Positions 32,052 to 40,701 of a DNA stretch of 64,000 bases are shown here, piece after piece. A model generated the notes under the pieces. The model did no database searches, was not told the DNA's origin, and saw only the letters and a list, made by a program, of their open reading frames with translations. Source of the DNA: Streptomyces sp. NBC_00443 (GTDB lineage: Bacteria > Actinomycetota > Actinomycetes > Streptomycetales > Streptomycetaceae); the NCBI RefSeq assembly GCF_036014175.1, contig NZ_CP107917.1:6386001-6450000 (forward strand), in the 5' to 3' direction. Within the stretch, counting starts at the first letter, position 1, and the number at the start of each line of letters is the position of its first letter. The position numbers were made by a program, and so were the translations under genes.

Positions 32052-33392
32052 CTAACCCTCCACGACTCCGCGGATCACCCCCAGCTCCACCAAGTCCTGT
32101 GGCCGGATCCGCAGCTGATCCGCCGTCGCCTCCACCTCCTCCACTCCCCGCTTCAGAATCGCCGCCGCCAACTCGGGCGCGATCACCGAGAAGTAGCTGT
32201 CGGGCGTCGCCCAGGTGTTGCCCGGTGCCGCCAGTGCCAGCGCGCCCCCCGAGCCGCCCTCGCCGATGAGCAGCGTGGTGATCGGGACGCGGGCGCCGGC
32301 CACCGCGGCGAACAGGTCCGCGATGGCCGCGCCGACCCCCTGCCGTTCCGCCTGCGCGTCGTTGGCGGCGCCCGGGGTGTCCACCAGGGTGAGTACCGGG
32401 ATGCCGAGCCGGTCCGCGAGGCGGATCAGACGGGTGGCGGTGCGGTAGCCGGCGGGGCGGGTGGCCGAGCCGGTCTGGGCGGCGTAGGCGACCGTACGGC
32501 CGTCGCGCATGCCGAAGCCGCAGCGGATGCCCGCGGGGTCGGTGCCGCCGCAGCGGTCGCCACTGATCGTGACGCGGGTGGTGAAGTAGGCATCCAAGTA
32601 GGCCTCGGCGTGCGGGCGTTGCGGGGCACGGGCCCGCCGGACCGCCTCCCAGCCGGTGCCCGGCAGGTCGGGCGCGCCCAGGGCTCGGGGTACCGGCGCC
32701 TCCTGTGCGGGCGGTCCCGCCAGCAGCCGCAGCCACCGCCCCAGCTCCGCCCGCAGCTCCTGCGGCCGGACCGCCGCGTCCACCGCCCCCGCCGCCACCT
32801 GCGCCTGAGCCGTGTACGCCGCCGGATCGGCGTCGGGCGGGCGGACCCGGGAGCCCGCGAAGCCGACCTGGGCGCCGGGCAGGGCGAGGGTCACGTCGGC
32901 GCCCGCGCCCAGGGTGGCCCAGCCGCCGCCGGTCGTCGGGTCCCGCAGGACCGCGATCTGCGCCAGCCCGGCCTCCCGGGTGAGCGTCGACTGCCGTGCC
33001 ACGCGCTGGAGTTGGGTCAGCGCGAACATGCCCTCCTGCATCCGGCTGCCGCCCGTGGCGACCAGCGGGACGACCGGGAGGCGGTGGGCGCGGGCATGGG
33101 CGTACGCCGACTCCAGGCGGTCCCCGGTGCGCCGGCCGAGTGAGCCGCCCAGGAAGCCGAACTCGAAGGCCAGCAGCACGGCCCGGGTGCCCGCCACGCT
33201 CGCGGTGCCGCAGACGACCGACTCCTCCTCGCCGGTGCGCTCGCCGGCACGCGCGCGTGAGGCGTCGTAGCCCTGCCAGCCGAGGGGGCCGTCCGGCCCG
33301 GAGTCCCTTTCCGGGTAGGGGAGTTCGGTGAAGGTCGAGTCGTCGGCGACCAGCGCGATCGTCTCGCGTGCCGACGGGCGCCGCTCAGTCAT
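32052..33392 (-). CDS. Fused acyl-CoA carboxyl transferase subunit (AccD/AccA-like)
   Basis: This 446-residue protein contains both halves of a carboxyltransferase. The beta-like half (~30-235) has FLGGSLGRRTGDRLE and VVPLVATGGSRMQEGMFALTQL. The alpha-like half (~250-446) has VTLVDTPGAAND-type sequence (VLTLVDTPGAANDAQAE), LLIGEGGSGGALALA and APELAAAILKRGV. Carboxyltransferases move CO2 from carboxybiotin to acetyl-CoA or propionyl-CoA, or in malonate pathways act in decarboxylation. It overlaps matB by 8 bases in one operon, linking it to malonyl-CoA metabolism. No biotin carboxylase or biotin carrier is encoded nearby. Confidence 0.8.
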   Translation of the reverse strand: MTERRPSARETIALVADDSTFTELPYPERDSGPDGPLGWQGYDASRARAGERTGEEESVVCGTASVAGTRAVLLAFEFGFLGGSLGRRTGDRLESAYAHARAHRLPVVPLVATGGSRMQEGMFALTQLQRVARQSTLTREAGLAQIAVLRDPTTGGGWATLGAGADVTLALPGAQVGFAGSRVRPPDADPAAYTAQAQVAAGAVDAAVRPQELRAELGRWLRLLAGPPAQEAPVPRALGAPDLPGTGWEAVRRARAPQRPHAEAYLDAYFTTRVTISGDRCGGTDPAGIRCGFGMRDGRTVAYAAQTGSATRPAGYRTATRLIRLADRLGIPVLTLVDTPGAANDAQAERQGVGAAIADLFAAVAGARVPITTLLIGEGGSGGALALAAPGNTWATPDSYFSVIAPELAAAILKRGVEEVEATADQLRIRPQDLVELGVIRGVVEG

Positions 33393-34830
33393 GGGTCAGG
33401 GCCCGCTTCATGATCTTCCCCATGTCGTTGCGGGGAAGGGCGTCGAGGTAGTGGACCCGGCGCGGTCGCTTGTGCGGGGCCAGGCGGACGGCGACATGGT
33501 CCGCCAACTCATCGGCGCCCGGCGGTGATTGGGGGTCCACCGGGACGATCCAGGCCACGATCCGCTCGCCCAGGTCGGCATCCGGTTCGCCGGTGACGGC
33601 GGCCTCCCGCACGCCCGGGTGCTCAAGGAGCGCGTTCTCGATCTCACCCGCCCCGATCTTGTAACCGCCGCTCTTGATCAGGTCGGTGGCCTTGCGGCCT
33701 ACGATCCGGACGTACCCGTCGGGATCGCGCACCGCCATGTCGCCGGTGCGGAACCAGCCGTCCTCGGTGAACGCGGCCGCTGTCGCGTCGGGGCGGCCCA
33801 GGTACTCGGTGAACAGGTTCGGGCCGCGCACCTGGATCTCGCCCACGGTCTCGCCGTCGTACGACGTGATCGGCGTCCCGTCCTCCTCCACCAGCCGCAG
33901 CTCCACGCCCGGCAGCGGCACGCCCACCGCACCGGGCCGCGGCTCGCCGTCCGCGCGGACGCTGGTGTTCATCAGCGTCTCCGTCATGCCGTACCGCTCG
34001 ATGACCCGCTGTCCGGTCGCGGCCGTGATCCGCTCGTGGTCGTGCACGGGGAGCGCGGCCGAGCCCGAGACCAGGAGCCGGGCCTTGCCGAGCGCCTGCG
34101 CCAGCCCCGGGTCGTCGGGGAGCGCCTGGGCGATGCGGTGGTACATCGTCGGCACGCCGAACAGCATGGTCGCGCCGTCGTTCAGCTCGCGTGCGACGCC
34201 TTCCGTGTCGAACCGGCCCAGGTGGCGCACGGATCCGCCGCGGCGCAGCGGGCCGAGGATGCCGAGGACCAGTCCGTGCACATGGAACAGGGGCAGGCCG
34301 TGCACGAGGGTGTCGTCGCCGGTCCACTGCCAGGCGTCGGCGAGCGCGTCCAGGGTGGCGGTGATCGCCCGGCGGGGGATGACCGCGCCCTTGGGCGGGC
34401 CGGTGGTGCCGGAGGTGTAGACGACGAGGGCCGGGTCGCTCTCGTCGGCCTGCTCGGCCGGGCGGGGGGCGGCGGCCCGTACGTCCACGTCCACTCGCGG
34501 CAACTCGCGGACGGATTGGGGGAGTTCATCGCCGGGTGCGGCGAGTACGAGGCTCGGTGTGCTGTCGGACAGGATGTGCCCCAGCTCCTTCTCGCCCGAC
34601 TTCGGGTTGAGCGGTACGGCGGCGATCCCGGCCTCCAGCGCCGCCACCACGGCGACGGCGGTCTCCAGGGTCGGCGTCGCCCACACCGCGACCCGCGCCT
34701 CCCCCGCGATCCGGCCCGCGAGGGCACCGGTCGCGGCGGAGAGCTCCGCGTATGTCAGGGCCCGGTCACCGAACCGCAGGGCAACCCGCCCCGCCGGACC
34801 GGCCGTCAGGGCCGGGAAGAGAGAGGACAC
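33385..34830 (-). CDS. matB: Malonyl-CoA synthetase-type acyl-CoA ligase
   Basis: This 481-residue ANL-family enzyme starts at GTG 34830 with AAGGAG 8 bases upstream. Motifs are VVYTSGTTGPPKGAVIPRRA (P-loop), LFHVHGLVLGI, VIERYGMTETLM, DGWFRTGDMAVRD and GRKATDLIKSGGYKIG, with the C-terminal lysine in NDMGKIMKRAL. MatB activates malonate (and methylmalonate) to the CoA thioester, a precursor supply for polyketides and fatty acids. The neighbouring MatC carrier and FadR regulator support malonate as substrate. Confidence 0.85.
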   Translation of the reverse strand: MSSLFPALTAGPAGRVALRFGDRALTYAELSAATGALAGRIAGEARVAVWATPTLETAVAVVAALEAGIAAVPLNPKSGEKELGHILSDSTPSLVLAAPGDELPQSVRELPRVDVDVRAAAPRPAEQADESDPALVVYTSGTTGPPKGAVIPRRAITATLDALADAWQWTGDDTLVHGLPLFHVHGLVLGILGPLRRGGSVRHLGRFDTEGVARELNDGATMLFGVPTMYHRIAQALPDDPGLAQALGKARLLVSGSAALPVHDHERITAATGQRVIERYGMTETLMNTSVRADGEPRPGAVGVPLPGVELRLVEEDGTPITSYDGETVGEIQVRGPNLFTEYLGRPDATAAAFTEDGWFRTGDMAVRDPDGYVRIVGRKATDLIKSGGYKIGAGEIENALLEHPGVREAAVTGEPDADLGERIVAWIVPVDPQSPPGADELADHVAVRLAPHKRPRRVHYLDALPRNDMGKIMKRALTHD

Positions 34831-34882
34831 GCGTCGTACTCCTTAACTGTTCAACGGACACCGAGTGTTGCCGTCCGACGAC

Positions 34883-36247
34883 CTACCCCCAGCCCGGCAC
34901 GACCAGCACCAGCCACACCACCGCGGGCACCGCCGCCACCACGATCCCTCCGTACACCATCAGCTGCCGGAAGAAACGCTCACGGTCGACATCCGGTGCC
35001 GCGGCCAGTACCAGCGCGCCGTTCGTCGAGAACGGGCTCACGTCCACGACGGTCGCCGACACCGCGAGCGCCGCCACCATGCCGACGGCCCCGATCTCGC
35101 CCTGCGCCAGGAACGGCACGGCGAGCGGGATGAGCGCGCCCATGATGCCGACGGACGAGGCGAACGCCGACACGAGCGCGCCGATGTAGCAGAGCAGGAC
35201 GGCGGCCAGCAGCGGCACGCCGATGCCGCCGACGCCCTCGCCCGCCCAGGTGATGGTGCCCATCTCGTCCAGCACGCCGACGTACGTCAGCACACCGCAG
35301 ATCAGCAGCACCGTGGGCCAGGCGATCTCGCCGACCGCCGTACGGCTGTCCGCCGGCCACGCCGTGCTCAGGACGACGGCGAGGGTGATCGCGGTCAGGC
35401 CTGCGTCCAGGTCGAAGGCGAGGACGGCGGTGACGAGGGCGACGAGGGAGATGAGGGTGGCGATTCGGGGTGGGGTGAGGGAGAGGGTGGGGGCTGTTTC
35501 GCGGGTGGCGGTCGCGGTGGTTGTGGGGGAGGGGTGGGTGCCGGGATCTGTCGTAGGCCCTGTGCCGGTTCGTTGTGGCTGGTCGCGCAGTTCCCCGCGC
35601 CCCTGAGGGGCGTCTCCCGCGCCCTTGGCGAGTGAGCCCTGTCGCCATAGCCGCAGACCCCCGCATACGACGAACACCACACCTGCGATGACCAGGTTGG
35701 CGAACAGTGACGCCAGGAACAGCGCGACCTCGTTGCCCGGCAGATTCTCGCGCTCGACGATGCCGTTGACGATCGAGCCGTAGATGCTGATCGGCGAGAA
35801 GCCGCCGGCCTGGGCGCCGTGCACGACCATCGCGCCCATCAGCAGCGGACTGATCCCGTAGCGGGCGGCGAAGCTCAGCGCGATCGGCGCGACGATCGCG
35901 ACCGCGGCCGGGCTCACGGCACCGATCGCGGTGAGCGCGCCGGTGAGGGCGAACATCACCCAGGGGATGAGTGCCACCCGGCCCCGCACGAGCCGGATCG
36001 AGGCGTGCACCAGCCAGTCGGTGGTGCCGTTGGCGCGGGCGATCGCGAAGAGGTACGTGACGCCGACGAGAACGACGAAGAGGTCGCCGGGGAAGCCGGC
36101 GAAGATGCCGTCAGCGTCGAGGTCGGCGACGAGGGTGCCGACTGCGAAGGCGGCGGCGAAGGCGAGCGCGCCCATGTTGATCGAGCGGGTGGTGGCGATG
36201 ACGAACACCACGGCGAGGACGAGGATCGAGATGAGTTCGGGGGACAT
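34883..36247 (-). CDS. matC: MatC-type dicarboxylate (malonate) carrier
   Basis: This 454-residue membrane protein starts at ATG 36247 (GGGAG 5 bases upstream). It has about 11 helices in two halves. The MatC_N-type start is ILVLAVVFVIATTRSINMGA and AFAAAFAVGTLVADLDADGI. Substrate-loop sequences include GGFSPISIYGSIVNG and, in the second half, DVSPFSTNGALVLAA. It would import malonate or a similar diacid for MatB. The central cytoplasmic loop (~residues 210-260) is unusually Pro/Thr-rich and is encoded partly by a dispersed repeat at 35570-35612. Confidence 0.85.
   Translation of the reverse strand: MSPELISILVLAVVFVIATTRSINMGALAFAAAFAVGTLVADLDADGIFAGFPGDLFVVLVGVTYLFAIARANGTTDWLVHASIRLVRGRVALIPWVMFALTGALTAIGAVSPAAVAIVAPIALSFAARYGISPLLMGAMVVHGAQAGGFSPISIYGSIVNGIVERENLPGNEVALFLASLFANLVIAGVVFVVCGGLRLWRQGSLAKGAGDAPQGRGELRDQPQRTGTGPTTDPGTHPSPTTTATATRETAPTLSLTPPRIATLISLVALVTAVLAFDLDAGLTAITLAVVLSTAWPADSRTAVGEIAWPTVLLICGVLTYVGVLDEMGTITWAGEGVGGIGVPLLAAVLLCYIGALVSAFASSVGIMGALIPLAVPFLAQGEIGAVGMVAALAVSATVVDVSPFSTNGALVLAAAPDVDRERFFRQLMVYGGIVVAAVPAVVWLVLVVPGWG
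35570..35612 (-). repeat. Dispersed GGGGCGCGGGG-type repeat, copy 1 (inside matC)
   Basis: On the minus strand it reads AGGGGCGCGGGGAACTGCGC, then GACCAGCCACAACG. The same arrangement of blocks occurs at 48081-48150 and 62415-62480. This is a family common in Streptomyces intergenic DNA, here translated as part of the carrier's cytoplasmic loop. Confidence 0.65.
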
Positions 36248-36312
36248 GCGGGCTCCCGTCTTTGGGTCCCGAGCGATGGAAAGCGATGGACAGCGAGGAA
36301 TGAGTGGACGAG

Positions 36313-36399
36313 TGGCTGAGCCAATTGGGGGGCCTGGCTGGTTAGCGTGGGTGCGCCGACCGGGCGCGTCAAGGGGTCGCGCGCAAATTGGCTGAGCCA
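36313..36399. promoter_or_regulatory. Two palindromic operators between matC and the FadR-type regulator
   Basis: TGGCT-G-AGCCA occurs at 36313-36323 and 36389-36399. Extended copies GAGTGGCTGAGCCAATT and AATTGGCTGAGCCACTC face each other as inverted repeats 76 bases apart. The TGGNN-N-NNCCA form fits FadR-subfamily GntR operators. A -10-like TACGCT (36424-36429) precedes the regulator gene. Confidence 0.7.
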
Positions 36400-36449
36400 C
36401 TCTGCCACTCGGGGTCCCGGTGTTACGCTCCCGACGAGAGGGGGAGCCC

Positions 36450-37163
36450 GTGACCGACGCCCTGCGCCCCATGGCCAAACAGCGCCTGTACGAGCAGGTG
36501 CTCGACCGGCTGCGGCAGTACGTCACCGAGGGCGGCCTGCGTGCCGGTGACCGTCTGCCGCCCGAGCGGGACCTGGCACAGCGGCTGGGTGTGAGCCGGG
36601 CCTCGGTGAAGCAGGCCATCGTGGTGCTGGAGGTCCAGGGCCTGGTGGAGGCGCGGCACGGCGGCGGCACGTACCTGGTCCGCGACAGCCTCGACGTGGA
36701 GCCGGTCGAGAAGCTGGTCGAGCGCCGCAGGCGCCTCCCCGACGTACTGGAGGCCCGCGAGGCGCTGGAGACGAAACTCGCCGAACTGGCCGCGGAGCGC
36801 CGTACGGACGAGGACCTCGCGGCGATGCGGGCGGCCCTCGCGCACATGGCCGCGGAGATCGAGGGCGACGGCCATGGCGTGGAGGGCGACCGCCTCTTCC
36901 ACGCCGCGGTCACCGCCGCCGCCCACAGCAGCATCCTCGCCGAGTTCATGCGCTCCATCGCCGACCAGATCGCCGAGAGCCGCACGGAGTCGCTCCGCCA
37001 GCCCCACCGTCCCGCCCGCTCCCTCGCCCAGCACCAGGCCATCCTGGACGCGATCGCCGACCGGCGTCCCGGGCGGGCGGCAGCGGCGATGCGCCGCCAT
37101 GTCCGCACGGTGGCGAAGGTGCGGTTGCTGGACTGGGAACCGGAGGAGGAGCGGGAGCCGTAG
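36450..37163 (+). CDS. FadR-subfamily GntR regulator of the mat operon
   Basis: This 237-residue protein starts at GTG 36450. Its N-terminal winged helix (LYEQVLDRLRQYVTEGGLRA, LPPERDLAQRLGVSRASVKQ, GLVEARHGGGTYLVRD) and C-terminal FCD-type helical ligand domain (~85-230) show the subfamily. FCD His/Asp metal-ligand positions are suggested by FHAAVTAAAHSS and QHQAILDAI. It is divergent from the matC-matB-carboxyltransferase operon across two matching operators, so it most likely represses or activates that operon in response to malonate or a related acid. Confidence 0.88.
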   Translation: MTDALRPMAKQRLYEQVLDRLRQYVTEGGLRAGDRLPPERDLAQRLGVSRASVKQAIVVLEVQGLVEARHGGGTYLVRDSLDVEPVEKLVERRRRLPDVLEAREALETKLAELAAERRTDEDLAAMRAALAHMAAEIEGDGHGVEGDRLFHAAVTAAAHSSILAEFMRSIADQIAESRTESLRQPHRPARSLAQHQAILDAIADRRPGRAAAAMRRHVRTVAKVRLLDWEPEEEREP

Positions 37164-37268
37164 GCGGGTCGCGGCATGCCCAGCCGACGCGGCCACCGAG
37201 CTGTCCCGGTTCCGGACGGGCTTGTTAGCCTGCGCATCGAACAACCGTCCTGACCGGAGGAACCCGCC

Positions 37269-38150
37269 GTGCCCCGCATCGCCCTCGTCACCTGCCGTCC
37301 CGGTCCCGAGGTCAGCGTCGACCGTGACCTCCCGGTTCTGGTGCGGGCGCTGCGGGAGGCCGGGGCCGAGGCGGAGGCCGTGTACTGGGACGACGAGCAG
37401 GTCGACTGGGGCGGGTACGACCTGGCCGTGATCCGCTCCACCTGGGACTACAGCTGGCGCGCGGCCGAGTTCCTGGCCTGGGCGGAGCGCTGCGGCAAGG
37501 CGACCCGGCTGGCGAACCCCATCGAGGTGGTCCGTTGGAACGCCGACAAGCGCTACCTCGGCGACCTCGCCGAGGCCGGCGTGCCCGTGGTGCCCACCCG
37601 CTACTTCGTCCCCGGTGACACCCCCGACGTCCCCCTCGACCACGAGTACGTCATCAAGCCCACCTCCGGCGCCGGCGCCCGCTTCGCGGCCCGGTACACG
37701 CCCGACGGGCACGAGACGGCCGTACGGCACCTCGCGCGCATGCACGCCGAGGGACTCACGGCGATGGTCCAGCCGTATGTGAAGGGCATCGACGTCAGCG
37801 GGGAGCGAGCCCTGCAGTTCTACGGCGGCCGGCTGCTGCACGCCAGCCGCAAGGGTGCCGTCCTGACCCCCGGCACACCGTACGACGAGCGCAAGGTCGC
37901 CCACCCCTGCCTCGAAACCTGGACCCCGACCCCGGCCGAACTCACCGTCGCCGAACGCGCCCTGGCGGCCGTACCGCACACCGCCGAGCTGCTGTATGCG
38001 CGCGTGGACCTCGTCGACGGGGAGGACGGGCCGGGCGGGCAGCCGCGGGTGATGGAGCTGGAGCTCGTGGAGCCGAATCTGTTCCTGTCGCTGCATGCCG
38101 GGTCGGTGCCGGCGGTTGTGGAAGCGATCCTCGCGGCGGCCGTCGGTTAG
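37269..38150 (+). CDS. ATP-grasp domain protein
   Basis: This 293-residue protein starts at GTG 37269 (GGAGG 8 bases upstream). After a Rossmann-like pre-domain (DLAVIRSTWDYSWRAAEFLAW) come the ATP-grasp elements EYVIKPTSGAGARFAARY (glycine-rich loop), MVQPYVKGIDVSGERALQF and the metal-binding end MELELVEPNLFLSLH. ATP-grasp enzymes join a carboxylate to an amine or thiol through an acyl-phosphate. This subtype is related to RimK/glutathione-synthetase-like proteins, but the substrate cannot be read from sequence. Its 3' end overlaps the convergent next gene. Confidence 0.8.
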   Translation: MPRIALVTCRPGPEVSVDRDLPVLVRALREAGAEAEAVYWDDEQVDWGGYDLAVIRSTWDYSWRAAEFLAWAERCGKATRLANPIEVVRWNADKRYLGDLAEAGVPVVPTRYFVPGDTPDVPLDHEYVIKPTSGAGARFAARYTPDGHETAVRHLARMHAEGLTAMVQPYVKGIDVSGERALQFYGGRLLHASRKGAVLTPGTPYDERKVAHPCLETWTPTPAELTVAERALAAVPHTAELLYARVDLVDGEDGPGGQPRVMELELVEPNLFLSLHAGSVPAVVEAILAAAVG

Positions 38151-38746
38151 CCGCGAACCGCCACCCGCTGCAACAACCCCCACGTGAACTCCGCGACCAC
38201 CTCCCGCCGCACCCCCTCCCCGTCCGGCGCCGCGAACGCCAGCCCCCACCGCGTCGGGGCCGTCCCCTCCAGGGGCCGGGCGGGGGCGAAGGCGCGGGCC
38301 GCCTCGTCAACCGTGCAGGACCAGGGGGTGAGGTCGGCGAGGGTGTGCAGGGGCGGGGCCTCGGAGTCCGGGGCGCGGACCAGCCACTCGTTCCAGACCG
38401 CGCCGTTCGGGGCGAGCAGCACCTCGAAGCGCAGGTCGGGCCAGAGCGGGACCGGCCACAGCCAGGCCTCGCACTCCAGGTCGCCGACCTTGCGGGTGAT
38501 GACCGACTCGGGTGCGCCCAGCACCGAGCGGTACCGGGAGGCGGCCCCGCGGGCTCGCGGGGAGCGGACCATCGCCTGCCAGCGCTTGTTGGCCTCGCGC
38601 ATGCCGGCGATCGAGGCGCCCAGCTCGTGGCGGGCGCCGTCCACCAGGTCCGGGTTGTGGTCGGCCATGCGGCGCAGCAGCACCAGCTGGAAGTCGAGCG
38701 GGGTGAAGGGGCTAGCGGGGTGCTTTCCGGAGGGCATGCGTTCCAT
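38147..38746 (-). CDS. Conserved-type hypothetical protein
   Basis: This 199-residue protein starts at ATG 38746, or 38737 with GGAAC before it. The N-terminal helical region (FTPLDFQLVLLRRMADHNPD, ASIAGMREANKRWQAM) precedes a Trp-rich beta domain (ECEAWLWPVPLWPDLRFEVL, APNGAVWNEWLVR). There is no membrane segment or known catalytic motif. It overlaps the FkbM methyltransferase by about 35 bases, so it is translated with the envelope cluster. I do not recognise it. Confidence 0.6.
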   Translation of the reverse strand: MERMPSGKHPASPFTPLDFQLVLLRRMADHNPDLVDGARHELGASIAGMREANKRWQAMVRSPRARGAASRYRSVLGAPESVITRKVGDLECEAWLWPVPLWPDLRFEVLLAPNGAVWNEWLVRAPDSEAPPLHTLADLTPWSCTVDEAARAFAPARPLEGTAPTRWGLAFAAPDGEGVRREVVAEFTWGLLQRVAVRG

Positions 38747-39515
38747 CGTCGCCCACGGGACGGCGGCCGTCGGGAAGGAAGAGGACCGAATTGACGTATC
38801 GCGGGCCTCGGAACGGCAGCACGCGGCGCAGCAGGCCGTGGGTGACGACATGGGCGGCCTCGGCCTGGTGGGCCTCCAGCGGGAAGGCGGACAGGGGGAT
38901 CCAGTCGCGGCCGGGCAGGACCCAGCCGTCGTAGCCGAGCAGGGAGAGATACGTCAGCACCGGGGCGATCGGCTGGATGCGGGACTCCAGCTCGATGAAC
39001 AGGGCGGGCCGGTCGCGGGCCAGGATCGCGGTCGCGCCGCGCAGCACGGCGAGCTCGCTGCCGTCCACGTCGACCTTGACGAACCCGACGTCCTTGAGGC
39101 CGAGTTCGTCGAGGGTGACACAGCTGACCGGGAGTGCCGTGGCGTGGATGTTCCGGCGGACCAGCGAGGACACCCCCCGGTCGCCCGCGTCGTGCGGCGG
39201 CAGCCAGAGCCGGGCCGTGCCGGGGCGCTCGGCCGCCGCGGCCTGCACGACCCGGACGTTGGGCGGGGCCGTCGCGGCGAGCAGCCGCGCGAGGTGCGGG
39301 ACCGGTTCCACGGTCACCACCCGGCGGGCCCGTCTCGACAGCCGCCGCGTCCACGGGCCGTACCACCCGCCGACGTCCACGGCGGTCCCGCACCCGGCGG
39401 GGCACAGCTCCGCCAGCCGGGCCAGCTCGGGCTCGAAGCGCGGGTACACGGCCCGGGCGACGGCTGCGACCAGGCGGGTGGGCAGCAGTGGGGCGATGCT
39501 CGCGGCCAGGGTCAT
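38712..39515 (-). CDS. FkbM-family methyltransferase
   Basis: This 267-residue protein starts at ATG 39515 in an ATGA overlap with the Trm112-like gene. The SAM-binding core shows AVDVGGWYGPWTRRLSRRA (motif I) and VVTVEPVPHLARLL. The FkbM-type segment is LDELGLKDVGFVKVDVDGSELAVLRGA, followed by RPALFIELE. FkbM enzymes O-methylate sugars or other small hydroxyl compounds, consistent with decoration of a surface glycan made by this cluster. Confidence 0.85.
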   Translation of the reverse strand: MTLAASIAPLLPTRLVAAVARAVYPRFEPELARLAELCPAGCGTAVDVGGWYGPWTRRLSRRARRVVTVEPVPHLARLLAATAPPNVRVVQAAAAERPGTARLWLPPHDAGDRGVSSLVRRNIHATALPVSCVTLDELGLKDVGFVKVDVDGSELAVLRGATAILARDRPALFIELESRIQPIAPVLTYLSLLGYDGWVLPGRDWIPLSAFPLEAHQAEAAHVVTHGLLRRVLPFRGPRYVNSVLFLPDGRRPVGDDGTHALRKAPR

Positions 39516-39754
39516 GGGGCCATCCGTTTGAGTAGTTCCTCGTGTTCGTCGTCGGAGACCTGCTCCCCGGAGGCCGGCAGCAGCTGGGGGATGCCGTCCA
39601 CGATCGGGTAACGGCGGTGCAGGCGCGGGTTGTAGAGCGCCTCGGCCACCGCCTCCTCCTCCGCCGCATCCGGCCCGTCCGGTACGACGAGGTGCAGCGG
39701 CCCCTTGTCGAGCGGGCACGCCAGGATCTGGAGCAGGGGGTCGTCGGGCTTCAT
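39512..39754 (-). CDS. Trm112-family small protein
   Basis: This 80-residue protein has LLQILACPLDKGPLHLV, then NPRLHRRYPIVDGIPQLLP, the Trm112/UPF0434 pattern. Only one of the usual zinc-ligand cysteines is obvious (ACP). Trm112-like proteins can activate methyltransferases by forming heterodimers, and this one lies directly between a methyltransferase and a transporter with ATGA overlaps on both sides. Confidence 0.85.
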   Translation of the reverse strand: MKPDDPLLQILACPLDKGPLHLVVPDGPDAAEEEAVAEALYNPRLHRRYPIVDGIPQLLPASGEQVSDDEHEELLKRMAP

Positions 39755-40689
39755 GGTGGGGTCAACTCCTTGGCACCGATGGTGGGTTGGGGAGACGGTG
39801 CGGCCGGTGGGTCGTGTCTTGGCATCGACAGCAGTACGACGACGGCGAGCGCCGTACCCGCGACCCGCAGCGCCAGCCGCAGCGGTTCCTCGGGCAGCGC
39901 CTCGCCGAACGACAGCGTGCCGAGTACGGCCGTGTACAGGCAGGTCACCGTCGTGCACACCGGCACGATCAGCGAGGCCCGGCAGCGTTGCAGCGCCGCC
40001 TGCGACATGACCAGCCCGAACGCGCCGGTGAACAGCAGGAGGTACGGGTACGGCGAGCGCAGCAGGTCCAGCACGGCGCCGCCGATCCCGCTCGTCGTCA
40101 GGTAGCTCGACACTCCCTTGATGGCCAGCGAGCTGACCCCGTACAGCAGCCCCACCGCCACGCCGTACTCGACGCCGGTCGTGGGCAGCCGGTGCCGGTG
40201 CCGGGCCCTGCGCTCGGCGGAGTTGTACAGCCACACGCCCGCCGCCAGCGAGGGCACGCACACCAGCAGGATCAGCGGATACGGGGCGGCCCGGCCCACG
40301 GCCTCGCCGCCGCCCGGTCCCTCCCGCAGTGACAGCACGACCATCAGCAGCGCGGCGAGGATCGCGCCGAGCGCGTACCGCTCCCGCCCGCTGGTCTCCT
40401 CGCCCAGCAGCCGTGCGGAGAGCAGCACCAGGAGCACGAGCCCGGAGACGAAGATGCCCTGTGCGGCGGCGATGGGCAGCGTGCGGTAGACGACGAGCTG
40501 CGCTCCGAAACCGGCGGCGAGGGCGAGGGAGCCGCCGATCCACAGCGGGCTGCCGAGCACCAGCCGGAGCAGCCGGGCGGGTTGCCGGACGCTCACCTGC
40601 GGAAGTGAGGTGAGCGCCCGTTTCTCCAGGACGAAACCGAGGCTGTACAGGGTGTTCGCCATCAGGGCCGCGGCCACTCCCCACCACAT
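39751..40689 (-). CDS. EamA/DMT-type membrane transporter
   Basis: This 312-residue protein has about 10 helices in two repeats (MANTLYSLGFVLEKRAL, AQGIFVSGLVLLVLLSARL; second half GVAVGLLYGVSSLAIKGVS, VPVCTTVTCLYTAVLGTLSF). This is the layout of drug/metabolite transporters. Within an envelope-glycan operon it may export a lipid-linked intermediate or metabolite; the substrate is not predictable. It overlaps the Trm112 start. Confidence 0.75.
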   Translation of the reverse strand: MWWGVAAALMANTLYSLGFVLEKRALTSLPQVSVRQPARLLRLVLGSPLWIGGSLALAAGFGAQLVVYRTLPIAAAQGIFVSGLVLLVLLSARLLGEETSGRERYALGAILAALLMVVLSLREGPGGGEAVGRAAPYPLILLVCVPSLAAGVWLYNSAERRARHRHRLPTTGVEYGVAVGLLYGVSSLAIKGVSSYLTTSGIGGAVLDLLRSPYPYLLLFTGAFGLVMSQAALQRCRASLIVPVCTTVTCLYTAVLGTLSFGEALPEEPLRLALRVAGTALAVVVLLSMPRHDPPAAPSPQPTIGAKELTPP

Positions 40690-40701
40690 GGTGTACGCCC
40701 C

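Noticed and set aside
34883..37441. 852-residue frame joining upstream sequence to the MatC carrier
   Set aside because: The N-terminal 390 residues are the antisense of the FadR-type gene; ATG 36247 has a proper ribosome binding site.
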